This document shows, one piece after another, positions 6,635 through 13,795 of a DNA stretch of 13,913 bases. The notes below the pieces were generated by a model. The model did no database searches. It was not told where the DNA came from and saw only the letters and a list, made by a program, of their open reading frames with translations. The first letter of the stretch is position 1, and the number at the start of each line of letters is the position of its first letter. Origin of the DNA: Patescibacteria group bacterium (GTDB taxonomy: Bacteria; Patescibacteriota; Gracilibacteria; JAHISY01); assembly GCA_018817365.1 (NCBI GenBank), contig JAHISY010000075.1:1-13913 (forward strand), in the 5' to 3' direction. The translations under genes and the position numbers were made by a program.

Positions 6635-6741
6635 CGGATAGGCTGTGATTTTCCGCTTGCCGTTGATTGTCCCTCATTCTAATTTTCATCTAATTGTTTT
6701 TCTGCGCGAACTAATCATAGTAAATCAGGGTAATCCGATAA

Positions 6742-6763
6742 ACCTGCCTGCCGGCAGGCAGGT
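6742..6763. repeat. Perfect 22-bp palindrome CCTGCCTGCC/GGCAGGCAGG
   Basis: ACCTGCCTGCC is followed immediately by its reverse complement. A degenerate relative (ACCTGCCTGCCGATAAGCAGGT) lies at 6474-6495, and CCTGCCTGC recurs at 13898-13906 near the window edge. I associate this palindrome type with CPR genomes, from memory rather than from a search. Confidence 0.85.
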
Positions 6764-6787
6764 CGCGGTTCAGACAAATGGAGGCGC

Positions 6788-6821
6788 CTTGCCCGCCGAA
6801 GCTCGGAGAGCGAAGGAGGGG
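6788..6821. repeat. GC-rich dispersed repeat, direct copy
   Basis: Starts CTTGCCCGCCGAAGCTCGG and ends GCGAAGGAGGGG. Nearly the same string, with a shortened middle, is at 8280-8310. Inverted relatives are at 6594-6634 and 979-1006. The GCTCGGAGAGC core can form a short stem. Confidence 0.65.
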
Positions 6822-6923
6822 GTTGAGGGTGAAGAAAAGCGTCTCACAGATCTTTTTTGTCTTGAACCCAAGATACTAATTATTTAATTATGCGTTTCAG
6901 ATTTGAAAGCAAGATATTTTGAT

Positions 6924-6952
6924 TTGCATTCATTCACATTAAAGCATAAAAT
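6924..6952 (+). promoter_or_regulatory. Candidate promoter of the AbiE-like pair
   Basis: TTGCAT (6924-6929) and TAAAAT (6947-6952) are separated by 17 bp. The -10 matches well and the -35 is weak (three of six bases). Transcription would start about 6959, leaving a leader of about ten bases before the ATG at 6969, with no Shine-Dalgarno sequence. Confidence 0.35.
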
Positions 6953-6968
6953 TAACGCGTAAATAAAA

Positions 6969-7436
6969 ATGAAACTTATAGAAATTGCCAATCTCGCGAA
7001 TAAAAAATCGCAAACCGTTGCGATGTTTTTTGCAAGACACAATTTATCTCGTCATTCTGACGACGATGTGCGATTTTATTTGCAGCACTTACAATCGGGA
7101 AAAAGGATAGAACGCGGCTTGCGTTCAACTGAGCATTTAAAAAAATATCGTTTTCAACCCAAATCCGATCGTCTGCAAAAGGCTCGAGAATTAGTCAAAA
7201 ATCGCAAACTTATTTGGGGAACAGCGCGCGAATCGCAATTGAGCGATAAAAAAATTGTTGAAAGTGTTTTGTCGCATGGCGATTGGAGTGATGTTTTGGA
7301 AATTATTCGTTTATTCGGCAAGCAAAAAGTCGCTGAGATTTTTCAACAACAAATTAATCAGCCTCGCACAAATTATCGACCACAAACTTTAAATTTTTTT
7401 CATATTTATTTTAATCTACCGCCAAATGCATCTTGA
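6969..7436 (+). CDS. Putative antitoxin of an AbiE-like toxin-antitoxin pair
   Basis: A 155-residue basic protein. The N-terminus (MKLIEIANLANKKSQTVAMFFARHNLS) is followed by a charged helical middle. The C-terminal half contains WGTARESQLSDKKIVESVLSHGDWSDVLEIIRLFGKQKVAEIF, which I recognise as typical of small proteins (DUF6922-like) encoded just upstream of AbiEii-family nucleotidyltransferases. By position it is the antitoxin. It is not the usual AbiEi winged-helix antitoxin, so the neutralising mechanism is open. Its TGA stop overlaps the toxin start by 11 bp (ATG at 7426), implying coupled translation. The gene looks AT-richer than the housekeeping block. Role is inferred from family and context. 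Confidence 0.65.
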   Translation: MKLIEIANLANKKSQTVAMFFARHNLSRHSDDDVRFYLQHLQSGKRIERGLRSTEHLKKYRFQPKSDRLQKARELVKNRKLIWGTARESQLSDKKIVESVLSHGDWSDVLEIIRLFGKQKVAEIFQQQINQPRTNYRPQTLNFFHIYFNLPPNAS

Positions 7437-8040
7437 AATTCTCGCATCGGAGCAAAAGAAAATATTTCCTTTTTTGAGTGTTTTAAAAAAAGACTTTTAT
7501 TTAGCTGGCGGAACTGCCATCGCGCTTTGGCTGGGTCATCGTAAATCAATCGACTTTGATTTTTTTAGTCCCGATCCAATTAATTCTCAAAAAATTGAAA
7601 CCCTGTTTATTCGATCCGGTCACAAGGCGACGCAAACCCTGCTATCCACAATCGATGAATACACATTCATCACCGACGGCGTGAAATTTTCTTTCATTAG
7701 TTATCCTTTTCCGATTGTTGCCGATGAGAATTGTGAAAAAGTTTTGCGCTTGCCTAATCTCCTTGCTCTTGCTGCAATGAAAGCCTACACGCTGGGTCGT
7801 CGCGCGAAATGGAAAGACTATGTCGATCTTTATTTTTTGACTAAAGATCACTTTTCTATAAATGTGATTTCAAATGAGGCAGATAGAATTTTCGGCGGCA
7901 GCTTTAATGAACGTGCTTTTCGAGAACAATTAGCTTATTTTGAAGGGATTGATTGTTCCGAAAAAGTTGAACTCACAAAAGATAATTCTGTAAAAGATTC
8001 CGAAATTCAAAAATTTTTAGTAAATATCTCGACTAAATAG
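7426..8040 (+). CDS. AbiEii/AbiGii-family nucleotidyltransferase toxin
   Basis: A 204-residue member of the nucleotidyltransferase superfamily used as toxin in AbiE-type abortive-infection systems, where it blocks growth of phage-infected cells; related toxins modify tRNA or other targets. The catalytic signature is clear: AGGTAIAL (Gly28-Gly29-Thr30), LGHRKSIDFDFFS with metal-binding Asp43 and Asp45, and the downstream basic segment AMKAYTLGRRAKWKDYVDLYFL (about 117-138), with lysines and Asp131/Asp134, typical of the family. It is shorter than classical AbiEii (about 300 residues) but comparable to compact homologues. No truncation is apparent: motifs are complete and the stop TAG is followed by a non-coding gap. 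It overlaps the antitoxin gene by 11 bp. Confidence 0.85.
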   Translation: MHLEILASEQKKIFPFLSVLKKDFYLAGGTAIALWLGHRKSIDFDFFSPDPINSQKIETLFIRSGHKATQTLLSTIDEYTFITDGVKFSFISYPFPIVADENCEKVLRLPNLLALAAMKAYTLGRRAKWKDYVDLYFLTKDHFSINVISNEADRIFGGSFNERAFREQLAYFEGIDCSEKVELTKDNSVKDSEIQKFLVNISTK

Positions 8041-8057
8041 CTTCTACAAAGAATATT

Positions 8058-8261
8058 TTGTGTATGATTAAGTGGAAGATCGAGGAGGAGATTTCACGGT
8101 ATCAGAAATTCACGGTCGGAGTGCTGGGTGACGAAGCTAAGATTCCGAAGGTGGATGTGCGGAAATATGCGAAGGGCGCCTGCCCTCGCGGAAGCGGGGG
8201 TTTTGCGAGAGGGAACGAAGGAAGAGAAGCCCCGAAGGGGACACTTTGTGGCGGGAGATGA
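8058..8261 (+). pseudogene. Possible gene remnant interrupted by repeat sequence
   Basis: The first 40 residues of this frame (IKWKIEEEISRYQKFTVGVL and following) have protein-like composition. From about residue 41 the frame runs into GC-rich palindromic repeat sequence and reads as low-complexity Gly/Arg. The simplest reading is the 5' end of a gene whose remainder was lost or replaced by a repeat insertion. I cannot name the parent family. A short genuine ORF or chance is also possible. Confidence 0.3.
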
Positions 8262-8279
8262 TTGGGTGCTTGAAGGTGG

Positions 8280-8310
8280 CTTGCCCGCCGAAGTCGGAAC
8301 GAAGGAGGGG
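8280..8310. repeat. GC-rich dispersed repeat, second direct copy
   Basis: CTTGCCCGCCGAAG, then TCGGAACGAAGGAGGGG: the same ends as the copy at 6788-6821 but with a middle three bases shorter. The two direct copies flank the AbiE-like pair, about 1.5 kb apart. Confidence 0.65.
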
Positions 8311-8635
8311 TGGAGGTGGAGGATGAAAGAAGGGAAATTAGTTATTCAATTGATAGTTCATTTGCATTTTTTTCCGCTCGGATTGCTACGAACATGCGCG
8401 GCAATTTTGATTTTTTTGCCACTTGGTAATGTGCGGGTGTGTGCAGGAATACGATTGTATTTCTGACCTTTTTTAGTTTGAGCCATGATGAGGGGGTTAA
8501 GTGCTTTTAGATTTTAGGGGAAAATTTGAATCGTTTGTGAAGAAGAATCGGAAGTTGCGGGGGATGAAGGTAGGAATTAAGAATTAAGAGCTTCGGAGGA
8601 GAAATTGTGAGTGGAGCGAAGGCGGGTAGAGTAAA

Positions 8636-10369
8636 ATGAAAAAAATGCCCAAACTTTCTCGCGTACTTCTCGCTAAAACAAAAGAGAAACTCGCCGAGCG
8701 AGTGTCTGAACTTCAGACTGAACTAAAGCAATTTCAAAGCAGCGTGCAAGCTAAAGAGAAATACGGGCTTTTTTGGGCGGACAAGGAAGAGGAGTTTGAC
8801 GAAAAAGCCGAAGATGCTTTGCCGGTGATTGCGCCGAAAGCAGATAAAAAATTTCCGGATGTGATCACGGATGAATCGTCAGTGGATCATGTTTTGATTG
8901 AGGGAGACAATTACCACGCGCTTTCGGTTTTGAATTACACGCACCGTGAAAAGGTGGATGTGATTTACATTGATCCGCCGTACAATACGGGAAATGATGG
9001 TTTCAAGTATCGCGACAAACGGTCGGCGAAAGAATTTCCCGATGGCGTGTCAGTGCCGCGGGATCATCCGTTTCGACACAGTTATTGGCTTTCTTTCATG
9101 GCAAAGCGTTTGAAGTTGGCGCAGGAGCTTTTGAAAGAAACGGGGGTGATCTTCATTTCGATCGACGACAACGAAGTCGCGCAGCTGAAATTGCTTTGTG
9201 ACGAGATTTTCGGAGAAGAGAATTTTGTTGTTTGTGTTTCATGGCGGAGAAAGAAAGAAGTATCGAGCGATAATCGTGGAATAGCGGTAAAAGCTGAATA
9301 TGTTTTGGTTTACTCTAAAACGGGAGTATTTACTCCAAATAAAGTTCCCTTGCGCGAAGAATATGTAAAAAGCAGTTTCAAAAATTCTAACAATGATCCA
9401 CGCGGACTTTGGCGCGGAGTTGCAATCACGGCTTCAATGGGACATCAAGGAGGTGGTTATGATTACGAAGTCATAACTCCAAGTGGGAAAAAAATAAAAC
9501 GGAAATGGCTTTATCCAGAAAACTCCTATAAAAAACTAGAGGAAAGTGGTCTCTTGTATTTTGGCAAAACTGGCGATTCAGTCCCTCAAAGAATTATGTT
9601 TTTGAAAGATTCAGAAGGACAGACACCGGATAATCTTTGGCTTGATGTTGGAACCAATAAGGAAGGGAAAAATGAGTTGGTTGATGTTTTGGGTAGTGCT
9701 CCGTTTGGAACCCCAAAACCAACATTTTTAGTCAAGACAATTGCAAAATTAGCTGGTGATGAAAACGCAATCATTCTCGACTTTTTCGCTGGCTCCGGCA
9801 CCACCGCTCACGCTGTTGCGCAATTGAATAAAGAAGATGGCGGAAAGCGAAAGTGCATTCTCGTGACAAACAACGAAAATGAAATTTGCGAGAAAGTTTG
9901 CTACGAACGAGTGAAAAGAGTTTTTTCAGGCTACAAAAACGCGAAGGGTGAAAATGTTGCAGGTTTGGGTGGCAATCTGCGCTACTTGAAAACTGACTTC
10001 GTGCCGAAGTATGCGGACAAAGCGAACCGTAAAAGCAAACGAGTGAGCGACAAAGCGAAACTGGAGCTGACGCGCCGCGCAGGCTACATGCTGGCACTGA
10101 AAGAAAGCACTTTTGACGAAAAAGAAATGACGAAAAGTTGGCAGATTTTTGAGAGCGTGGAGCGAATCACGGCGGTGTATTTTCGCGAGAATAAAAAGTG
10201 TTTGGATGAATTGGCAGAGAAGCTAAGTAAAATGAAAAAGCCGGTGAAACTTTATATTTTTTCGTGGCATCGGGGCGAATATCGCAGCGCGTATCCAGAG
10301 TACGAAAATATTTGTTGCGAGGATATTCCCGAGCCGATTTTGGAAGTTTATAAAAATATTGGATTATGA
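8636..10369 (+). CDS. mod: Type III restriction-modification methyltransferase Mod (N6-adenine)
   Basis: Recognition and methylation subunit of a type III R-M system; it transfers a methyl group from S-adenosylmethionine to adenine in an asymmetric site and directs Res. The 577-residue protein shows the beta-class order. An N-terminal coiled region (about 1-45) comes first. Catalytic motif IV DPPYNTG is at 113-119. The target-recognition region spans about 200-370. The SAM-binding motif DFFAGSGTTAHAV is at 382-394. A C-terminal region completes it. ATGs lie at 8636 and 8645, separated by a run of seven A; TAAAAT at 8632-8637 sits seven bases before the second, so 8645 may be the true start. 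The TGA stop overlaps the next ATG (ATGA, 10366-10369). By eye the recognition region is AT-richer than both flanks, as expected if it was exchanged by recombination. Confidence 0.95.
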   Translation: MKKMPKLSRVLLAKTKEKLAERVSELQTELKQFQSSVQAKEKYGLFWADKEEEFDEKAEDALPVIAPKADKKFPDVITDESSVDHVLIEGDNYHALSVLNYTHREKVDVIYIDPPYNTGNDGFKYRDKRSAKEFPDGVSVPRDHPFRHSYWLSFMAKRLKLAQELLKETGVIFISIDDNEVAQLKLLCDEIFGEENFVVCVSWRRKKEVSSDNRGIAVKAEYVLVYSKTGVFTPNKVPLREEYVKSSFKNSNNDPRGLWRGVAITASMGHQGGGYDYEVITPSGKKIKRKWLYPENSYKKLEESGLLYFGKTGDSVPQRIMFLKDSEGQTPDNLWLDVGTNKEGKNELVDVLGSAPFGTPKPTFLVKTIAKLAGDENAIILDFFAGSGTTAHAVAQLNKEDGGKRKCILVTNNENEICEKVCYERVKRVFSGYKNAKGENVAGLGGNLRYLKTDFVPKYADKANRKSKRVSDKAKLELTRRAGYMLALKESTFDEKEMTKSWQIFESVERITAVYFRENKKCLDELAEKLSKMKKPVKLYIFSWHRGEYRSAYPEYENICCEDIPEPILEVYKNIGL

Positions 10370-11229
10370 CCACAAAAAAATCCATCGCGCTTTTCGGACA
10401 AAGTCGAGTTCGCCGCCACTGGGATGAGGCGCGCGAGCAGTGGTATTTCTCCGTTGTCGATGTTGTTGCCGTGCTTACCGATCAATACGATTACAAAAAA
10501 TCTAAAAGCTACTGGACAACACTAAAAAGTCGCCTAAAAGATGAAGGAAGTGAGGTGGTCACAAAATGTGACCAACTGACAATGATCGCGTCTGATGGTA
10601 AAAAATATCTTACCGACTGTCTCGCGACCGAGGATTTATTGCGACTTGTCCAATCCGTTCCGAGCAAAAAAGCCGAACCCTTCAAACTTTGGCTCGCGAA
10701 AGTCGGCTACGAGCGGATCGAGGAAACCGAAAATCCCGAGCTGGCTTTCGACCGAGCAATGAAAACTTATTTGCAAAAGGGCTACTCGAAAGAGTGGATC
10801 AACCAGCGGCTGAAAAGCATTGATGTGCGGAAAGAATTGACAGACGAATGGCAAGAACGCGGGATGAAAGAAGGTTTGGAGTACGCGATTTTGACCGACG
10901 AAATCACGAAGGCGTGGGCGGGTAAAAGCGTGAAGGATTACAAAAAGTTCAAGAATCTCAAAAAAGAAGGGTTGCGCGACCACATGACTAATTTGGAATT
11001 GGTGCTCAATATGTTGGCAGAAGCGACAACAAAGGAAATTTCGAAAAAGAAAAAGCCGCAAGGGCTTATCGCAAATAAAAAAATCGCGCGGCAGGGTGGG
11101 CATGTGGCGGGGACGGCGAGGAAAGAGATTGAAAGTAAAACTGGGGAAGGTGTGGTGAGTCGGAAGAATGCGAAACACTTTTTGGGTGGAGGGCGGAAAA
11201 AATTGAAAAACCAATCCAAAAAGAAATAA
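10366..11229 (+). CDS. Bro-N domain protein (DinD/antirepressor-like) inside the type III R-M operon
   Basis: A 287-residue protein with an N-terminal Bro-N domain: HWDEAREQWYFSVVDVVAVLTD (about 18-39), then YWTTLKSRLKDEG, a KYLTDC motif, and ATEDLLRLVQSVPSKKAEPFKLWLAKVG (about 87-114). A helical second half (KEGLEYAILTDEITKAWAG, YKKFKNLKKEGLRDHMTNLELVLNMLAE) is typical of DinD-like proteins. The last 50 residues are rich in Lys, Arg and Gly. Bro-N proteins occur as phage antirepressors and DNA-damage-induced proteins and probably bind DNA. The gene shares ATGA with mod and lies 49 bp before res, so it belongs to the operon. A role in control of mod/res expression or in modulating restriction is inferred from position only. 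Confidence 0.85.
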   Translation: MTTKKSIALFGQSRVRRHWDEAREQWYFSVVDVVAVLTDQYDYKKSKSYWTTLKSRLKDEGSEVVTKCDQLTMIASDGKKYLTDCLATEDLLRLVQSVPSKKAEPFKLWLAKVGYERIEETENPELAFDRAMKTYLQKGYSKEWINQRLKSIDVRKELTDEWQERGMKEGLEYAILTDEITKAWAGKSVKDYKKFKNLKKEGLRDHMTNLELVLNMLAEATTKEISKKKKPQGLIANKKIARQGGHVAGTARKEIESKTGEGVVSRKNAKHFLGGGRKKLKNQSKKK

Positions 11230-11278
11230 TGAACTTTATTTTTAATAAATGAAATTAATTTAAAAAAATATAATAATC

Positions 11279-13639
11279 ATGCACCTAAAACCTTTCCAAA
11301 TCACCGCCATCGAAAATCTGCAAAACGCTTTCCACCAACTATGGAAATATGGACCGCGGAGCGCGCCGCTGGTTTTCAAAGCACCGACAGGATCAGGCAA
11401 GACAATCATGCTCGCCGAGTTTTTGCGCCAACTCACCGCCGAAGACTTGCATCTCGAAGCTGATTTGGCTTTTATTTGGATTTCTTTTAGCCCCGAATCT
11501 TACGAGCAAAGCAAAAGAAAACTTTACGAATATTACGACGACGGCGTGGCTGGCATCACGCTGCGCGATATGAACGACATGCAACGCGGCAAACTCAAAC
11601 AAAACGAAGTGTTTTTTATCAATTGGAGCAAGTTAAATTCCAAAGCCAAAGACAATCGCAAAATTCACCGAAGTGGTGAGTCAAATATTTCGTTTGAGGA
11701 ATTTATCGCCAACACCAAAGCAGAAGGACGAGAAATTATTTTAATAATTGACGAAGCCCATCTTTTCAAAGATTCTGATCTTTCCAGCCAAAATATTCGC
11801 GCCATCGATCCGAAAATAGAAATCCAAGTTTCCGCTACTCCGCACGATAGTCATATTCCCTCGCGCGAAGATGAAGAGGATCACAAAGCTGCTTTTGTGC
11901 GAGTCAAACATGATGATGTAGTTGCTGATGAATTAATCAAAGAGAAAATCGAAGTTATGCCCGAGGAAGAAATTGAAAAGCATAAAAAAGAACTCTCATC
12001 GGGCGACAAAGGAACTGAAGAAGTTTTGCTTGATCTCGCCATGGCAAAGCGTGCTGAGCTGGCGGAAAAATATAAAAAGTTGGGGAAAGAAATCAATCCG
12101 TTGGCGTTGATTCAAATTCCAAACTTCAAAAAGGAAGATGAAATCGCCGAGAAAAATCTTTTTAAGGAAGTTCAGGAGTATTTGCAAGATCAAGGCGTGC
12201 GCAAGGATTGCATTGCTGTTTGGCTCGCTGATAAAAGTATTAGCACTGATCCAACTTTGTTGCGCGATCTAGTCAAAGCAAACAGTCATTTTGAATATTT
12301 GATTTTCAAACAAGCCGCCGCGACCGGCTGGGACTGCCCGCGTGCCTCAGTGATGGTCATGCTCCGCAACATCAAGTCGCCAACATTTGAAAAGCAAGTT
12401 TTGGGGCGTATTCTTCGCATGCCTGAAGCGAAATATTACAGCGATCCGGCGCTCAATCGCGCTTATCTTTACACTAATTTCCGGCGCAAAACTTTGGAAG
12501 AAGAATTAGCCAAAGGAGACACTATTGGCAAAAACCGCGCGTCGATTTATTTCGCTAAGCGAAAAATTGAAACCGATTTGGTTTTACCATCGGTACACTT
12601 AGGGCGGGTTTCTTATGGTGATTTAGGCGACAGCTTCCAACAAACTTTTATCGAAGTGGCTAACAAGTATTTCGGTCTGACGGGCAATGAAATACTTGGG
12701 CAAATGGAGAAAAAACTTAAAGCCAAAAATCTAAATTTGCAACCGGATTTAACCGACAAGCTAATTATCAACGCCGAGGTGGAGTGCTACGATAATTTTT
12801 TAGAAGAGATTACAAAAAGTGGAGAAGATTTTGAATATGAACGCACTTATCACGACATTGCACGGCTTTATAATCTTGTTTTGTTTAAAGTTTTGAAAGT
12901 GCAAGAAGAAGAGAAGCGTAAATTTGCACCCGAACGTTCTTGGCCGAAATTAAAAACGGCGATCAATGTTTGGCTCAAATATTATGGTATGGACTCGGAC
13001 GATTTTTACAAAATTGTTTTTGCCGATTTGGTTGAATTAGAACACAGCATTCTTACCAAAGTAATCGGTGAAGCCTTGGAAAAATACTGGTCGATTCGCC
13101 AACGAGAAATAGAAATTAAAGCTGAGAAGAGCAAAACGAAAATTCCTTTTAGTATTCCCGAATACGGAGACTACACAGATGAATATGAAGAAATCCCAGC
13201 AGAAAAATGTATTATGCAGCCAGCCTATTTTCCCAAGAAAGGCAGCAAACTCGGTAGTGAAATTGAAAGGAAATTTATTATAAATTTTTTGGAAAAATCA
13301 TCGATTGATTGGTGGTACAAAAACGGTGATTCTGGCACCGACGCTTTTGGGATTGAATATTTGCATCCCGATGGAAGTCGCCGAACTTTTTATCCAGACT
13401 TTATTGTCCAAAGAAAAACCGATGAAATTGGAATTTATGAAACCAAAGATGGAATAACCGCGGAACTACCTGAAACGAAAGCCAAAGCGGAAGCATTGCA
13501 GAAATATATTTCTGAATATAAAAAACTTAAATTAACTGGCGGTATTGTGATTGAAAGCGGTGAGCAATGGAGAATAAATCAAAATAAGAAATATGAGTTT
13601 AATAAAAGGGATTTGAAGGAATGGGATGACTTAAACTAA
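11279..13639 (+). CDS. res: Type III restriction endonuclease subunit Res
   Basis: Helicase-like ATPase and nuclease subunit that, with Mod, cleaves DNA carrying unmethylated sites. The 786-residue protein contains SF2 helicase motifs: Walker A APTGSGKT (35-42), motif II DEAH (158-161), motif III SAT (185-187), and motif VI QVLGRILR (373-380). Near the C-terminus is a PD-(D/E)XK nuclease site formed by YPDF (Asp707) and ETK (Glu721, Lys723). All are intact, so an active enzyme is expected. It is shorter than well known Res subunits (900-1000 residues), apparently in the middle region. The start ATG at 11279 lies in an A/T-rich 49-bp gap after the Bro-N gene. It has no Shine-Dalgarno; TATAAT ends four bases before it. 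Confidence 0.95.
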   Translation: MHLKPFQITAIENLQNAFHQLWKYGPRSAPLVFKAPTGSGKTIMLAEFLRQLTAEDLHLEADLAFIWISFSPESYEQSKRKLYEYYDDGVAGITLRDMNDMQRGKLKQNEVFFINWSKLNSKAKDNRKIHRSGESNISFEEFIANTKAEGREIILIIDEAHLFKDSDLSSQNIRAIDPKIEIQVSATPHDSHIPSREDEEDHKAAFVRVKHDDVVADELIKEKIEVMPEEEIEKHKKELSSGDKGTEEVLLDLAMAKRAELAEKYKKLGKEINPLALIQIPNFKKEDEIAEKNLFKEVQEYLQDQGVRKDCIAVWLADKSISTDPTLLRDLVKANSHFEYLIFKQAAATGWDCPRASVMVMLRNIKSPTFEKQVLGRILRMPEAKYYSDPALNRAYLYTNFRRKTLEEELAKGDTIGKNRASIYFAKRKIETDLVLPSVHLGRVSYGDLGDSFQQTFIEVANKYFGLTGNEILGQMEKKLKAKNLNLQPDLTDKLIINAEVECYDNFLEEITKSGEDFEYERTYHDIARLYNLVLFKVLKVQEEEKRKFAPERSWPKLKTAINVWLKYYGMDSDDFYKIVFADLVELEHSILTKVIGEALEKYWSIRQREIEIKAEKSKTKIPFSIPEYGDYTDEYEEIPAEKCIMQPAYFPKKGSKLGSEIERKFIINFLEKSSIDWWYKNGDSGTDAFGIEYLHPDGSRRTFYPDFIVQRKTDEIGIYETKDGITAELPETKAKAEALQKYISEYKKLKLTGGIVIESGEQWRINQNKKYEFNKRDLKEWDDLN

Positions 13640-13722
13640 GCCCGAAACATTACTGACCACGTCAATCGGATTCGCCCGCCACCACTTCACTCACAAAAAC
13701 TTAAACTTCTTTATCCTTCTTC

Positions 13723-13783
13723 GTCCCGCTGGAGAAAGACGCCCCGCAACCTGTCCCGCGAGAAAGACGCCCCGCAACCTGTC
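13723..13783. repeat. Two-and-a-half copy tandem repeat, unit about 28-30 bp
   Basis: A 24-bp string beginning GAGAAAGACGCCCCGCAA is exact at 13732-13755 and 13760-13783. The joining bases are GTCCCGCTG before the first copy, GTCCCGC between copies, and GTCGCTGGAGAGG after the second, so a partial third copy follows. It lies directly downstream of res in non-coding DNA. The first copy has a 2-bp longer spacer than the second. Confidence 0.9.
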
Positions 13784-13795
13784 GCTGGAGAGGAA

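Larger units (their letters stand above)
6537..6868. repeat. Pair of TTTTTTGTCTTGAACC direct repeats
   Basis: The 19-bp string ATCTTTTTTGTCTTGAACC is exact at 6557-6575 and 6850-6868. Similarity extends upstream for about 20 bp (GAAAAG...TC..., from about 6537 and 6831). A shorter relative, TTGTCTTGAATCCTGA, starts at 6459. A further relative with GTCTGAATC and GATTAACGGATGAACATGATTC is at 13847-13894. After the first copy comes CTTGATTACGCTGATTAAC, whose GATTA words recur in the last copy. This is a dispersed intergenic family that lies on both sides of the defence genes. Confidence 0.7.
6367..6968. other. Gene-free, repeat-rich gap between tspO and the AbiE-like pair
   Basis: Six hundred bases with no convincing gene. 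Open frames here consist of repeat sequence and have no coding-like composition. It contains a degenerate hairpin with ACCTGC/GCAGGT arms (6474-6495), copies of a TTGTCTTGAA-type repeat (6459-6474, 6557-6575, 6850-6868), two oppositely oriented copies of a GC-rich repeat (6594-6634, 6788-6821) and a 22-bp perfect palindrome (6742-6763). The gap marks the change from minus-strand housekeeping genes to plus-strand defence genes. Confidence 0.7.
8041..8635. other. Gene-poor gap with repeats between toxin and mod genes
   Basis: About 600 bp with strong purine bias on the plus strand (GA- and GGAG-rich) and no well supported gene. It holds a possible gene remnant (8058-8261), a hairpin of CCCTCGC (8183-8189) with GCGAGAGGG (8205-8213, one bulge), a CCCC-GAA-GGGG mini-hairpin (8230-8240) and a GC-rich dispersed repeat (8280-8310). 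From about 8330 to 8635 I see no repeats or genes. No strong promoter for mod is visible beyond the TAAAAT at 8632. Confidence 0.6.

Noticed and set aside
6303..6689. Minus-strand ORF of 128 aa overlapping tspO and the repeat gap
   Set aside because: It is composed largely of repeat sequence and overlaps the tspO start; no protein-like conservation is apparent.
8128..8466. Plus-strand ORF of 112 aa in the gap before mod
   Set aside because: It reads through the GC-rich repeats and a low-complexity tail and has no recognisable domain.
8639..8645. Run of seven A after the first mod ATG as a phase-variation switch
   Set aside because: Seven A is short, and an in-frame ATG begins at the last A, so slippage would not block translation from the second start. 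No other simple repeat occurs in mod.
10366..10369. UGA recoding to glycine, as in Gracilibacteria-type genomes
   Set aside because: TGA ends ispG, mod and the antitoxin gene at positions that give normal protein lengths and tight overlaps with next genes.
10636..11214. Minus-strand ORF of 192 aa opposite the Bro-N gene
   Set aside because: It is antisense to a recognisable Bro-N protein and is rich in Phe and His from complementary Lys/Glu codons.
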